From Reyranella sp. (GTDB lineage Bacteria; Pseudomonadota; Alphaproteobacteria; Reyranellales; Reyranellaceae), in contig JAIEOV010000022.1 in NCBI GenBank assembly GCA_019750135.1, positions 248,001 to 312,000 on the forward strand: a stretch of DNA of 64,000 nt. Direction: 5' to 3'. Below the pieces are notes generated by a model. It did no database searches and had not been told where the DNA came from. It saw only the letters and a program-made list of their open reading frames with translations. Shown here one piece after another: positions 32,911 through 41,294 of this stretch. Each line of letters begins with the position of its first letter. Within the stretch, counting starts at the first letter, position 1. Both the position numbers and the translations under genes were made by a program.

Positions 32911-33336
32911 ATGACCGTGCAACAGACCGCTACCGTGCAGCCCTACCTCTTCTTCGACGGCAAGTGCGAGGAGGCGCTCGAGTTCTACAAGAGCACGATC
33001 GGCGCCAAGGTCGACATGCTGATGCGCTTCAAGGAAGCGCCCGACCAAAGCCAGATGCAGCCCAACACGGGCGAGAAGGTCATGCACGCGGCCTTTCATG
33101 TCGGCACCACCCAGGTCCTGGCCTCGGACGGCCACTGTGCCGGCAAGCCCTCCTTCCAGGGCTTCGGACTCGCGCTCAATGCCAAGGACGACGCGGAGGC
33201 CGAGAAGCTGTTCACGGCCGTCGGCAAGGGCGGTCAGGTGATGCAGCCGCTGACCAAGACCTTCTTCGCCTCCAAGTTCGGCATGGTGGCCGACAAGTTC
33301 GGCATCATGTGGATGGTGATCGCCGAGACGAATTAG
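32911..33336 (+). CDS. VOC/PhnB-like glyoxalase-fold protein
   Basis: A 141-residue vicinal-oxygen-chelate domain protein of the PhnB/3-demethylubiquinone-methyltransferase-like type: PYLFFDGKCEEALEFYKSTI at the start, HAAFHVGTTQVLASDG in the middle and SKFGMVADKFGIMWMV at the end. Metal ligands are incomplete by eye, as is common in PhnB proteins. AAGGAG precedes ATG 32911. Its neighbours (AHSA1, YceI) are a combination often found together in stress-related or small-ligand-binding gene runs; function unknown. Confidence 0.85.
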   Translation: MTVQQTATVQPYLFFDGKCEEALEFYKSTIGAKVDMLMRFKEAPDQSQMQPNTGEKVMHAAFHVGTTQVLASDGHCAGKPSFQGFGLALNAKDDAEAEKLFTAVGKGGQVMQPLTKTFFASKFGMVADKFGIMWMVIAETN

Positions 33337-33345
33337 GAATTATCT

Positions 33346-33375
33346 CGGAGCGCGGACCTGGAGGTCCGTGCTCCG
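33346..33375. terminator. Bidirectional stem-loop between convergent genes
   Basis: CGGAGCGCGGACCT (33346-33359) pairs with AGGTCCGTGCTCCG (33362-33375) with one G-T wobble. It fills the 47 bases between the VOC gene (ends 33336) and the convergent aminotransferase (ends 33384). The stem is strong but lacks a clean U-run on either strand, so it may act with Rho or as a transcript-end stabiliser. Confidence 0.5.
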
Positions 33376-33383
33376 GCAAGACC

Positions 33384-34610
33384 TTAACGCTTGTCGATGT
33401 TAGCACTGCGCAGGGGGACGCCGAACTCGCGGCGGCAGACTTCGGCCAGCACGGCAACGCCCTGTTTGATCGCCTCGGGCTCGGGGTTGGCGAAGCAGAG
33501 CCGGAGGCGATTCTTCGAATAGGCCGGGTTCACCGACCATTCCGGTCCGGGATTGATCGACACGCCGGCGGCCAGCGCCGCCTGGGCGAGTTTAATCGTG
33601 TCGACGTTCTCAGGCAGCTTGATCCAGAGGTAGATGCCGCCCGGCGGGTCGCCGAACTCGGCAGAGGTGCCGAACTGCTCGGCCAGCGCCTCGCGCAGGA
33701 TCTGCATCTTGCTCGACAGCAGCTTGTTGCTGCGGACCACGTGGTCGGCGAAGTGCTTGCTGCAGTACTCCGCCAGGACCATCTGCTCGATCGCGCCCGT
33801 GCCGGCGTCCTGCTTGAGCGCCTGCAGGCGGGACAGCACGTCCCATTTGGCGACGATGTAGCCGACGCGCAGCGCCGGCCCGAGCGACTTGGAGAACGAG
33901 CCGATGAAGATCACGCCCTCGCCCTTGGCCATGGCGTAAAGCGACGGCGGCCGCTTGTTGCTCCAGATCAGGTCCGAGTAGCACTCGTCCTCGAAGATCA
34001 TCACGCCGTAGTCGGCGGCGAGCTTCAGCAGCGCGGCGCGCCGCGCCTCGCCCATGATGGCGCCCGTCGGGTTCTGGATCGTCGGGATGGTGTAGATGTA
34101 CTTGGGCTTGATGCCCTTCTGCTTCAGCTCCTCGAGCTTCTGCTTCAGCACGTCGAGCCGCAGCCCCTCGTCATCGAGCGGGATGCCGATGGCATTGACG
34201 CCGATCTTGACCAGCCGGGAGATCGCGCTGCCGTAGGTCTCCTGCTCGACCAGGATGGTGTCGCCCTTGCCGACCAGCAGGCTGTTGACCAGGGCAAGCC
34301 CCTGGGTCGAGCCGGAGGTGATCAGGATCTCGTCCGCCGTGCAGTCGATGTCGGCATGGCTCTTGAGCTTGGAGACCAGGAACTCGCGCAGCGGCCGGTA
34401 GCCCAGCGGGCCGGTGTGATTGTACTTCGAGAGCATCGCGCCTTCGCGGCGGAGCACCGCCGTCGCCGCCGCGACCAGGTCGTCGACCGGGACCTGCTCG
34501 GCGGCAATGTGGCCGCCAATGAAATTGTACTTGGGAAAGCCGTTCCACTTGAGGGCGGGGGCGGGCGTATCGGGCGCCAGAAGAGGCGCGACGTCGAAGG
34601 GCGCAGTCAT
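33384..34610 (-). CDS. PLP-dependent aminotransferase class I/II (2-aminoadipate/MocR-type)
   Basis: A 408-residue fold-type I aminotransferase. The cofactor Lys is Lys241 in GSFSKSLGPALRVGY; YTIPTIQNPTGAIM carries the Asn that contacts PLP, and FEDECYSDLIW carries the Asp/Tyr pair. It resembles the free-standing 2-aminoadipate or alanine/branched-chain transaminases related to MocR C-terminal domains; no DNA-binding domain is present. ATG 34610 (MTAPFDVAP) follows GAGGAACCGCCC. It stands alone between two palindromes. Confidence 0.88.
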   Translation of the reverse strand: MTAPFDVAPLLAPDTPAPALKWNGFPKYNFIGGHIAAEQVPVDDLVAAATAVLRREGAMLSKYNHTGPLGYRPLREFLVSKLKSHADIDCTADEILITSGSTQGLALVNSLLVGKGDTILVEQETYGSAISRLVKIGVNAIGIPLDDEGLRLDVLKQKLEELKQKGIKPKYIYTIPTIQNPTGAIMGEARRAALLKLAADYGVMIFEDECYSDLIWSNKRPPSLYAMAKGEGVIFIGSFSKSLGPALRVGYIVAKWDVLSRLQALKQDAGTGAIEQMVLAEYCSKHFADHVVRSNKLLSSKMQILREALAEQFGTSAEFGDPPGGIYLWIKLPENVDTIKLAQAALAAGVSINPGPEWSVNPAYSKNRLRLCFANPEPEAIKQGVAVLAEVCRREFGVPLRSANIDKR

Positions 34611-34685
34611 GGGCGGTTCCTCTCTTGCTTGACCCAATTGCTGGGCCAAGCCCGCCCGATTCGCAACAGATTTGGCTGCATTGTT

Positions 34686-34706
34686 CCTCCCCACGAAGTG
34701 GGGAGG
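34686..34706. repeat. Intergenic palindrome CCTCCCCAC-GAA-GTGGGGAGG
   Basis: A perfect 9-base-pair stem with a 3-base loop, in the 102-bp space between the aminotransferase start and the end of the glutamate-synthase-like gene. It has no U-run and looks like a dispersed intergenic repeat element rather than a standard terminator, though it could act as one for the gene ending at 34713. Confidence 0.5.
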
Positions 34707-34712
34707 TGCCGA

Positions 34713-36338
34713 TTACAAGGTCACGGCGCGGAACGAATGGGCGTCGGCCATATTCCAGGGCTGGGTCCAGCGCGGCGGCGCGGTGCCGTTGATGAGCGTC
34801 TTGTTGTCCAGGGCGGGATAGACGTCGGCGAAGGTCACGACCTCTCTCGGCGAGACGCGTCGGGAGATATGGATCGGCTGAAATTCGTTGGGATGGTCCA
34901 GACCCGCGGCCGCCGTCAGCTCGGCGAGCTCGTGCACGGTGGCGCGGTGGAAGTTGACCACCCGCTGGATCTTGTCGGGCACGAACAGCGCGCGCTGGCG
35001 CGTCGGATCCTGGGTGGCGACCCCCGTGGGGCACCGGTCGGTGTGGCAGTGCTGCGACTGGATGCAGCCCACCGCGAACATGAAGCCGCGCGCGGCGTTG
35101 CACCAGTCGGCGCCGAGCGCCATGGCGCGCACGATGTCGAAGGCAGTGATGATCTTGCCGGCGGCGCCGAGCTTGATGCGGTCGCGCACGCCGATGCCGA
35201 CCAGGGCATTGTGCACGAAGTAGAGGCCCTGCCGCATCGGCTTGCCGATATGGTCGACGAACTCCATGGGCGCGGCGCCCGTACCGCCCTCCTTGCCGTC
35301 GACGACGATGAAGTCGGGATAGATGCCGGTCTCCAGCATCGCCTTGCAGATCGCCAGGAACTCCCATTCATGGCCGATGCAGAGCTTGAAGCCGGCCGGC
35401 TTGCCGCCCGACAGGCGGCGCATCTCGGCAATGAAGCGCATCATCTCTACGGGCGTGGAGAAGGCCGAATGGCGCGAGGGCGAGATGCAATCCTGGCCCA
35501 TCGGCACGCCACGAGTCAGCGAGATCTCCTGGCTGACCTTGGGCGCGGGCAGCACGCCGCCGTGACCGGGCTTGGCGCCTTGGCTGAGCTTCAGCTCGAC
35601 CATCTTGACCTGCGGGTTCTTCGCCCCCTCGGCGAAGCGCTCGGGCGAGAAGGTGCCGTCGTCGTTGCGGGCGCCGAAATAGCCCGAGCCGATCTCCCAG
35701 ACGATGTCGCCCCCGCCCTCGCGATGATGGGGGCTGTAACCGCCTTCGCCGGTGTCGTGATAGAAGCCGCCGATCCTGGCGCCGCCGTTCAGGGCACGGA
35801 TGGCGTTGGCGCTGAGCGCGCCGAAGCTCATGGCCGAGATGTTGAACACCGATGCCGAGTAGGGCTGCGTGCACTCCGGCCCGCCGATCGTGATGCGGTG
35901 CGGCTCCGGGCTCACCGGCGTCGGGGCGATCGAATGGGCCATCCATTCGTAGCCCAAGGCATAGACATCGTACTCGGTGCCGAACGGCCGCACGTCCAAC
36001 GCGTTCTTGGCGCGCTGGTAGACGATGGCGCGGCGGTCGCGGCTGAACGGCATGCCGTCCTTGTCGGTCTCGAAGAAGTACTGGCGCATCTCCGGGCGGA
36101 TCGCTTCGAAGATGAAGCGCAGGTGCCCGGCGATCGGATAGTTGCGCAGGATGGCGTGCGATTTCTGGATGAGGTCGCTGATGCCGACGAGGACCAGGAA
36201 GACCGAGATGCCGAACAGGATCGCCCAATGGAACGACCAGAGGCTGAATGTCCAGGCGAGGCCGAAAACGACGGCGCACAGCGTGGCAAGCGTCAGCGTG
36301 ATGAAACGTGGCGAAAAGGGTAGCTGAAGCGGCGACAT
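34713..36338 (-). CDS. FMN-binding glutamate synthase-domain protein, membrane-anchored
   Basis: A 541-residue protein with two N-terminal membrane segments (about 10-55) and a large FMN-binding TIM barrel of the glutamate synthase alpha-subunit type (about 140-500). Visible features: SFGALSANAIRAL, SQGAKPGHGGVLP, VVDGKEGGTGAAP, and a 3Fe-4S-like cysteine cluster in CIQSQHCHTDRCPTGVATQD. No glutaminase domain is present, so it is not a full GltB. Family members annotated as FMN-binding glutamate synthase-like have unknown function, possibly an electron-transfer role at the membrane. It is 18 bp downstream of the flavodoxin-fold reductase gene. Confidence 0.87.
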   Translation of the reverse strand: MSPLQLPFSPRFITLTLATLCAVVFGLAWTFSLWSFHWAILFGISVFLVLVGISDLIQKSHAILRNYPIAGHLRFIFEAIRPEMRQYFFETDKDGMPFSRDRRAIVYQRAKNALDVRPFGTEYDVYALGYEWMAHSIAPTPVSPEPHRITIGGPECTQPYSASVFNISAMSFGALSANAIRALNGGARIGGFYHDTGEGGYSPHHREGGGDIVWEIGSGYFGARNDDGTFSPERFAEGAKNPQVKMVELKLSQGAKPGHGGVLPAPKVSQEISLTRGVPMGQDCISPSRHSAFSTPVEMMRFIAEMRRLSGGKPAGFKLCIGHEWEFLAICKAMLETGIYPDFIVVDGKEGGTGAAPMEFVDHIGKPMRQGLYFVHNALVGIGVRDRIKLGAAGKIITAFDIVRAMALGADWCNAARGFMFAVGCIQSQHCHTDRCPTGVATQDPTRQRALFVPDKIQRVVNFHRATVHELAELTAAAGLDHPNEFQPIHISRRVSPREVVTFADVYPALDNKTLINGTAPPRWTQPWNMADAHSFRAVTL

Positions 36339-36356
36339 CGTTTCCTCGTTCGTCCT

Positions 36357-37436
36357 CTACTTCGGTCGTACGTCGCGCAGCCGGGCATCGGGCTGGGCGA
36401 GCTTCCCCTGGCGCAGCAGCTTCACGGCCGCGACGAGCGCCCGCGCCGCGTTGCGTGTCTCCTCCTGGAAGGCGTCGTCGCGATCGAGTGCGTCGTGGTT
36501 GGTGGCATAGGGCTCGTAGTAGCCGACATAGCGGTCGAGCTCGGCGGCATGGCCGGCCGAGACCAGCCCCATGTCCTTCAGCCAGTCGACCAGGATGCGG
36601 CGCAGCGTCTCGCTGCCGGCGGCATCGCCGTGCACGACGACGGAAAAGGCCCGGCCGGCGAGGTGGCGTGGATAGGCCCAGCCCTTCATCTCGATATCCT
36701 TGGCCTTCCGGGCGTTCTTGCCGCCGGTCGAGGTCGGATCCGGGTTGCCGCCGTCGGCGCAGACCAGCCGATCGATCATCGCCTTCAATCCCCCGGGCAC
36801 CTGATACCAGTTGACCGGTGTCACGATCATGACGCCGTGGGCGCGGGCCCACATGGGATAGATCTCGTTCATCCAGTCGCTGTGCTGGCCCAGGGAATGA
36901 TTGGGATAGCAGGAGCATGGCCAGTGACAGAGCGGCATCGCCGTCGATACGCAGGCCTTGCAGGGATGGATGTTGCGGCCGTACTCCGACGCAAGAAGGC
37001 TGAGATCGAGCAGCTCGACTTCGAGCGCGCTTTCCTCGGCGAAGACCTGCTGGACGAGCTGCACCAGGCGCCATGACTTGGACATCTCGCCCGGGCAGGT
37101 CTGGTCGCTGCGCGCGGAACCGTTGATCAGCAGGATGCGCGACTTGGACGAGCGCGATTTCTGCTCCCGCTCGGCCTGCTCGATGGCCTTGCTGGCCGCG
37201 GACCATTCGACGGAGAGCTCATAGCTGGGGTCGGCATAGCGGTCGCCCGCCGGCCTGGTGCGCGGCGACTTGCGGCTCTCGTTGTAGCCATCCCACGCCA
37301 CGTCGATGATGCGCGTGATCTCCGTCTCGACCGACTTGAAGGCGGGATCGTAGAAGCGGCGACGCAGGCGACGGGCGAACTCGGCCTTGTCCAACGCCAC
37401 GCTCGGCATGCCTGTGCGGACTTTTACCCTCGCCAC
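36357..37436 (-). CDS. Flavodoxin-fold NAD(P)H-dependent FMN reductase-like protein
   Basis: A 359-residue protein. Residues about 1-95 are a charged N-terminal extension; the flavodoxin-like domain begins with ILLINGSARSDQTCPGEMSK (about 101-120). A Cys-rich segment CKACVSTAMPLCHWPCSCY resembles the iron-sulfur-flavoprotein type loop, and VTPVNWYQVPGGLKAMIDRL contacts FMN. GTG start at 37436 with GGGAGG 5 bases upstream. It sits just upstream of the glutamate-synthase-like flavoprotein, a possible electron-transfer pair. Exact reaction unknown. Confidence 0.8.
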   Translation of the reverse strand: MARVKVRTGMPSVALDKAEFARRLRRRFYDPAFKSVETEITRIIDVAWDGYNESRKSPRTRPAGDRYADPSYELSVEWSAASKAIEQAEREQKSRSSKSRILLINGSARSDQTCPGEMSKSWRLVQLVQQVFAEESALEVELLDLSLLASEYGRNIHPCKACVSTAMPLCHWPCSCYPNHSLGQHSDWMNEIYPMWARAHGVMIVTPVNWYQVPGGLKAMIDRLVCADGGNPDPTSTGGKNARKAKDIEMKGWAYPRHLAGRAFSVVVHGDAAGSETLRRILVDWLKDMGLVSAGHAAELDRYVGYYEPYATNHDALDRDDAFQEETRNAARALVAAVKLLRQGKLAQPDARLRDVRPK

Positions 37437-37468
37437 GACGGCCTCCCTTTGCCGCCGAGGATAGCCGT

Positions 37469-37819
37469 TTATTTACGGCGGTTGTTGCGGGAAATGGCCT
37501 GCAGGGCCTTGAGATGCGAGGCGGTGGCCGACAGGGCCTTGCGCTCGATCGCGCGATAATGGCGGACCAGTTCCTCGCCGCGCGGCGTCAGCACGGCGCC
37601 GCCTCCGGTTTTGCCGCCGGTCTGGGCCGCCACCAGCGGCTCGGTGAAGGAGCGATTGATATCGGCGACCAGCTCCCAGGCGCGCTTGTAGGACATGTTC
37701 ATCGAGCGGCCGGCGGCCGAGATCGAGCCTTCCTGGGCAATGCGCTCCAGTAGCGCCACCTTGCCCGGGCCGAGCCGGCCCTCGTCGTCGAAATCGATGC
37801 GGATGCTGAGGTGAGGCAT
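37469..37819 (-). CDS. ModE-like winged-helix regulator lacking molybdate-binding domains
   Basis: A 116-residue protein equal to the N-terminal DNA-binding half of ModE: GKVALLERIAQEGSISAAGR and MSYKRAWELVADINRSF form the LysR-type helix-turn-helix, and GGKTGGGAVLTPRGEELVRH is the wing. The two C-terminal MOP domains that sense molybdate are missing, so sensing must come from elsewhere or the protein is a simple regulator. It is 8 bp downstream of modC in the mod operon, so autoregulation is likely. Confidence 0.87.
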   Translation of the reverse strand: MPHLSIRIDFDDEGRLGPGKVALLERIAQEGSISAAGRSMNMSYKRAWELVADINRSFTEPLVAAQTGGKTGGGAVLTPRGEELVRHYRAIERKALSATASHLKALQAISRNNRRK

Positions 37820-37827
37820 CGCTGCTC

Positions 37828-38892
37828 CTAGCTGCGCTCGAACGAGACGCTCTTGATCACGGCATAGACCGGCAAGCCGGGCACCACGCCGAGTCGCTGC
37901 ACCGATTTCGCCGTCAGTCGCGCCGTGAGGGCATCGCCGTTGCAGTCGAGCCGGACCTCGGCCTGTCCGCCATTCCCGTCGGGAACGACGGCGACGACGC
38001 GGCCGGCCAGGACGTTGAGCGCGCTGATCTCCTCGGGCGGCCGCAGCGACAGCATGACGTCGCGGCCGCGGATATAGGCGCGCACCGAAGCGCCGACCGG
38101 CGCGTTGAGGCGCGGCACCTGCAGCTCGCCGGCGCGCGAGGTCAGCACCGTGAGCTGGAAGGGCTCGTCGTGGCGCGTCACCTGGGCCTCGAGCACGCTG
38201 CCGCCGTCGCCCGAATCGGCCTGCGACAGGATATCGGCGACGGGACCGACCGCCGTCACCTTGCCCTCGGTCAGGATGACGACCGTCGTCGCCAGCCGCG
38301 CGACCTCGGCGACGGAATGGCTGACATAGAGGATGGGCACACCCATCTCGTCGCGCAGGCGCTCGATGTAGGGCAGGATCTCGGCGCGGCGCGATTCGTC
38401 GAGCGAGGCCAGCGGTTCGTCCATCAGCAGCACCTGGGGATGGGCGAGCAGAGCGCGGCCGATGGCGACGCGCTGCTTCTCGCCGCCCGACAGCGAGGCT
38501 GGACGCCGCTCCAGCAGATGGCCGATGCCCAGAAGGTCGACGACCGACGCGAGGTCGCTGGCGGCTGCGCCGGCTTCGCGATTGAACCAGCGCCCGTACA
38601 GAAGGTTGCGGCGCACGCTGAAGTGGGGGAACAGCCGGCTGTCCTGGAAGACGTAGCCGATGCGCCGGAGGTGCTTGGGCACGAAGACGTTGCGCTCGGT
38701 GTCGACCAGCACCTGGCCGTCGATGGCGACGCGGCCGCGATCGGGCTTCACCAGCCCGCCGACGATGTCGACCAGCGTGCTCTTGCCCGACCCCGAGCGG
38801 CCGAACAGCGCCGTCAGCCCGGGCGCCGCCGTGAAGCGCGCGCTGATCCTGAAGCTGCCGCGCGTGTGGTCGACGTCGACGTCGAGGCTCAT
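37828..38892 (-). CDS. modC: Molybdate ABC transporter ATP-binding protein ModC
   Basis: A 354-residue ATPase. Walker A GRSGSGKST (31-39), signature LSGGEKQRVAIGRALLAHP, Walker B VLLMDEPLASLD and H-loop YVSHSVAEV are intact. The C-terminal part (about 290-354) is a MOP/TOBE domain with NVLAGRVVAVVPDGNGGQAE that binds molybdate, typical of ModC. The ATG overlaps modB by 4 bp. Together with ModA and ModB it imports molybdate for the molybdoenzymes of the cell, two subunits of which are encoded in this window. Confidence 0.93.
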   Translation of the reverse strand: MSLDVDVDHTRGSFRISARFTAAPGLTALFGRSGSGKSTLVDIVGGLVKPDRGRVAIDGQVLVDTERNVFVPKHLRRIGYVFQDSRLFPHFSVRRNLLYGRWFNREAGAAASDLASVVDLLGIGHLLERRPASLSGGEKQRVAIGRALLAHPQVLLMDEPLASLDESRRAEILPYIERLRDEMGVPILYVSHSVAEVARLATTVVILTEGKVTAVGPVADILSQADSGDGGSVLEAQVTRHDEPFQLTVLTSRAGELQVPRLNAPVGASVRAYIRGRDVMLSLRPPEEISALNVLAGRVVAVVPDGNGGQAEVRLDCNGDALTARLTAKSVQRLGVVPGLPVYAVIKSVSFERS

Positions 38893-39575
38893 GCCGCCAG
38901 CCGATGAGCGCCGATGCGACGCGCCAGCAACTCGGACCCCAGCAGCGCCAGCATGGAGATGGCGATCGACACCAGGGTCAACCGGAAGGCGCCGGCATCG
39001 CCGCCGGGGATCTGGGTGAAGGTGTAGATCAGCGAGGGCAGGGTCTGGGTCTCGCCCGGGATGTTGGAGACGAAAGTGATGGTGGCGCCGAACTCGCCCA
39101 TTGCCTTGGCGAAGCACAGGATGGCGCCGGCGATCACGCCGGGCAGGCAGAGCGGCAGGGTGACGGTGGCGAAGACCCAGAGCGGATTGGCGCCCAGTGT
39201 CCCGGCGGCCGATTCGAGCCGCGTGTCGACGGCCTCGATCGACAATCGGATGGCACGCACAAGCAGCGGGAAGCCCATGACGCCGCAGGCGAGCGCCGCA
39301 CCGGTCCATCGGAAAGAGAAGACGATGCCGAAATTGTCGGCCAGGAAGGCGCCGACCGGGGCGCGCCGTCCGAAGGTGATCAGCAGCAGGTAGCCGGTGA
39401 CGACAGGAGGAAGGATCAGCGGCAGGTGGACCAGCGTATCGAGCAGGCCTTTGCCCCAGAAATCCTTGCGCGCCAGCAGCCAGGCGATGGCGAGGCCGAA
39501 GGGCAGGCTGGCCAGGGTCGCCGTGGTGGCGACCAGCAGGCTCAGCCTGACCGCCGTCCATTCCTCCGGCGTCAT
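38889..39575 (-). CDS. modB: Molybdate ABC transporter permease ModB
   Basis: A 228-residue permease with five predicted membrane segments. The ATPase-contact EAA loop reads AAGTLGANPLWVFATVTLPL, and LPLILPPVVTGYLLLITFGR is highly characteristic of ModB. ATG 39575 overlaps the end of modA by 4 bp and its own stop overlaps the modC start, so modABC is one translational unit. It forms the molybdate channel in the inner membrane. Confidence 0.93.
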   Translation of the reverse strand: MTPEEWTAVRLSLLVATTATLASLPFGLAIAWLLARKDFWGKGLLDTLVHLPLILPPVVTGYLLLITFGRRAPVGAFLADNFGIVFSFRWTGAALACGVMGFPLLVRAIRLSIEAVDTRLESAAGTLGANPLWVFATVTLPLCLPGVIAGAILCFAKAMGEFGATITFVSNIPGETQTLPSLIYTFTQIPGGDAGAFRLTLVSIAISMLALLGSELLARRIGAHRLAA

Positions 39576-40360
39576 GTCGACGAGTTTGACTTCACCAGGA
39601 CCGTGAAGCCCTGCTTCTCGAAAGCGGTGCGCGCCTTGGCGCTGCGCAGGAAGTCGAGGAACGCTTTCGCGTCGGCGATGCTCGAATCCTTGGTCAGCGC
39701 GGCCGGGTAGATGATCGGCGGATGCGAGTCTTCCGGAAAGGTCGCCACGATCTTCACGTTCGGCTCGGCGGCGGCGTCGGTGCTGTAGACGATGCCGAGC
39801 GGCGCCTCGCCACGCGCGACCAGCAGCAGCGCGGCGCGCACGTTCTCGGCCTGGGCGATGCTGTCCTTCACGGCGCTCCAGGCGCCGAGCTTCTCCAGCG
39901 CCGCCTTGCCGTACTTGCCGGCGGGCACGGCGTCGACATTGGCCATCGAGAGCTTGCCGCCGGCCAGCGCCTTGGCGAGGTCGTCGCCCTTGATGGCGAG
40001 GGTCGCGGTCTTGGAGTCCTTGGGCGCAATGATGACGATCTTGTTGCCCAGCAAGTTGAAGCGCGTGTCGGTCTTGATGAGGTTCTTGCCCTGGACGTAG
40101 TCCATCCAGTCGAGATCGGCCGAGATGAACATGTCGGCTGGAGCGCCCTGTTCCATCTGCTTGGCGAGGGCAGAACTGGCCGCATAGGAGATTTTCGGCG
40201 CGGGCTTGCCGGTGTCCTTGGACCAGGTCGCGGCGATCTCATCCAGCGCGTTCTTCAGGCTGGCTGCGGCGAAGATGACCACATTGCTTCGCGCCTGGGC
40301 GATACCAGGCAGGAACGACAAGGCGACTGCCAAGCCGAGCCAACTCCGTCTCTTCATCAT
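39572..40360 (-). CDS. modA: Molybdate-binding periplasmic protein ModA
   Basis: A 262-residue oxyanion receptor with a signal peptide (about 1-23, cleavage near AQA-R). The mature protein shows NVVIFAAASLKNALDEIAAT with the two Ser of the molybdate site, ISYAASSALAKQMEQGAPAD and DMFISADLDWMDY, all diagnostic. Start ATG 40360 (a second ATG follows at 40357) with GGAGG 5 bases upstream; a longer in-frame extension upstream lies in msrQ and is not used. First gene of modABC; a Mo-box-like dyad lies just upstream. Confidence 0.93.
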   Translation of the reverse strand: MMKRRSWLGLAVALSFLPGIAQARSNVVIFAAASLKNALDEIAATWSKDTGKPAPKISYAASSALAKQMEQGAPADMFISADLDWMDYVQGKNLIKTDTRFNLLGNKIVIIAPKDSKTATLAIKGDDLAKALAGGKLSMANVDAVPAGKYGKAALEKLGAWSAVKDSIAQAENVRAALLLVARGEAPLGIVYSTDAAAEPNVKIVATFPEDSHPPIIYPAALTKDSSIADAKAFLDFLRSAKARTAFEKQGFTVLVKSNSST

Positions 40361-40373
40361 ACCGGCCTCCGAT

Positions 40374-41225
40374 TCAGGGAGTCGGTATAGTTGACTGGAT
40401 ATAGCGCTTCGTCCAGAACTTGTTTGCAGCCAGTGTGAGGCGGCGAATCGCGACGGCGGCAATCACCAGAAGCGAGGCGATCAGGACCTTTTGCGCCGGC
40501 CGGAAGGCGAGCTCCGGATCGAAGTTGGCCAGCAGCGCCACGGTCGGATCGCGGCCGTTCACCAGCCAGTACCACGCCGCCTCGAAGACCGCGGTGGCGA
40601 ACGTCGCGGCAACGGCAAGGATGCCGAGGCCAGCGTAGCTGCGCTGCAGCCTGGACGGAAGGGCGCGCCACAGCATCAGCCAGGCGAACAGGCCGGCGGT
40701 GAAGGCGGGCTCGCTGATCCTGACCTTCGACTGGATGAAGAAGTGGACGATCGCGATGAAGGCTGCCGGGTAGATCAGCCAGTGCAGGCGCTTCCAGTTG
40801 CGCCGCAGTCGCTTCTGCCAGCCGTCGGTCGAGGTGATGGCGAGGATGACCAGCGCCAGCAGGGCGACGAAGCCGATGGTGAGATAGAAGCGCTTGACGA
40901 TCTCGGTCGCGACCACGACCAGGTTCCATTTCTGGTCGAGCACGTAGATCAGGAAATGCGCGCCGGCATAGAGCGCGGCGGCGACGCCGATGCGCCGGCG
41001 GATCTGGACCAGCGGCATCCAGTCGAAGAGCGCGCGCGCCGGCGTCATGGCGAGCGACAGCATCAGGAAGATGACGGCCCAGTCGCCGGTCGCGTGCGTC
41101 GCCACGGTGACGGGTCTGGGTTCGAGATCGCCATTGTACCAGCGCCATGCAAGTTCCAGCGCGGGCAGGCAGAGCCCGATCAGCGTCACGAGGCGCAGCC
41201 AGAAGATCTTCTGTTTGGCGGTCAC
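40374..41225 (-). CDS. msrQ: MsrQ/YedZ-type ferric reductase-like heme membrane protein
   Basis: A 283-residue integral membrane protein with about six to eight hydrophobic segments of the ferric-reductase-like/YedZ family. Family features: THATGDWAVIFLMLSLAMTP, RRRIGVAAALYAGAHFLIYV with a heme His, and WKRLHWLIYPAAFIAIVHFF with two more His. MsrQ passes electrons from quinol to MsrP, a periplasmic molybdoenzyme that repairs oxidised methionine. No msrP is present next to it. It is followed by modABC in the same direction, a logical context for a molybdoenzyme partner. Confidence 0.87.
   Translation of the reverse strand: MTAKQKIFWLRLVTLIGLCLPALELAWRWYNGDLEPRPVTVATHATGDWAVIFLMLSLAMTPARALFDWMPLVQIRRRIGVAAALYAGAHFLIYVLDQKWNLVVVATEIVKRFYLTIGFVALLALVILAITSTDGWQKRLRRNWKRLHWLIYPAAFIAIVHFFIQSKVRISEPAFTAGLFAWLMLWRALPSRLQRSYAGLGILAVAATFATAVFEAAWYWLVNGRDPTVALLANFDPELAFRPAQKVLIASLLVIAAVAIRRLTLAANKFWTKRYIQSTIPTP
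40383..40406. promoter_or_regulatory. Imperfect Mo-box-like dyad upstream of modA
   Basis: CGGTATAG and ATATAGCG (6 of 8 positions symmetric) are separated by 8 bases, starting 23 bp before the modA ATG and overlapping the end of msrQ. It resembles the TATA-rich ModE box (CGTTATAT...ATATAACG), but the spacer is 2 bases longer than the usual six, so it is only a candidate site for the short ModE-like protein. Confidence 0.35.
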
Positions 41226-41294
41226 GATGCGACCTTACGCGATGGCTCGCTCAACGATAGGTCAAACTTATGTCATCGATGGCCCGCCGCCCCG

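Noticed and set aside
32721..36323. Very long plus-strand open frame of about 1200 codons across the VOC, aminotransferase and glutamate-synthase-like genes
   Set aside because: Composition is Arg/Ala/His/Gln-rich with no domain, and conserved proteins are encoded on the other strand and frames; typical GC-driven shadow frame.
37828..39561. Single long minus-strand frame combining the modC region with an upstream 220-codon extension
   Set aside because: The extension lies out of frame over modB; modC has a normal ATG at 38892 with ATGA coupling to modB.
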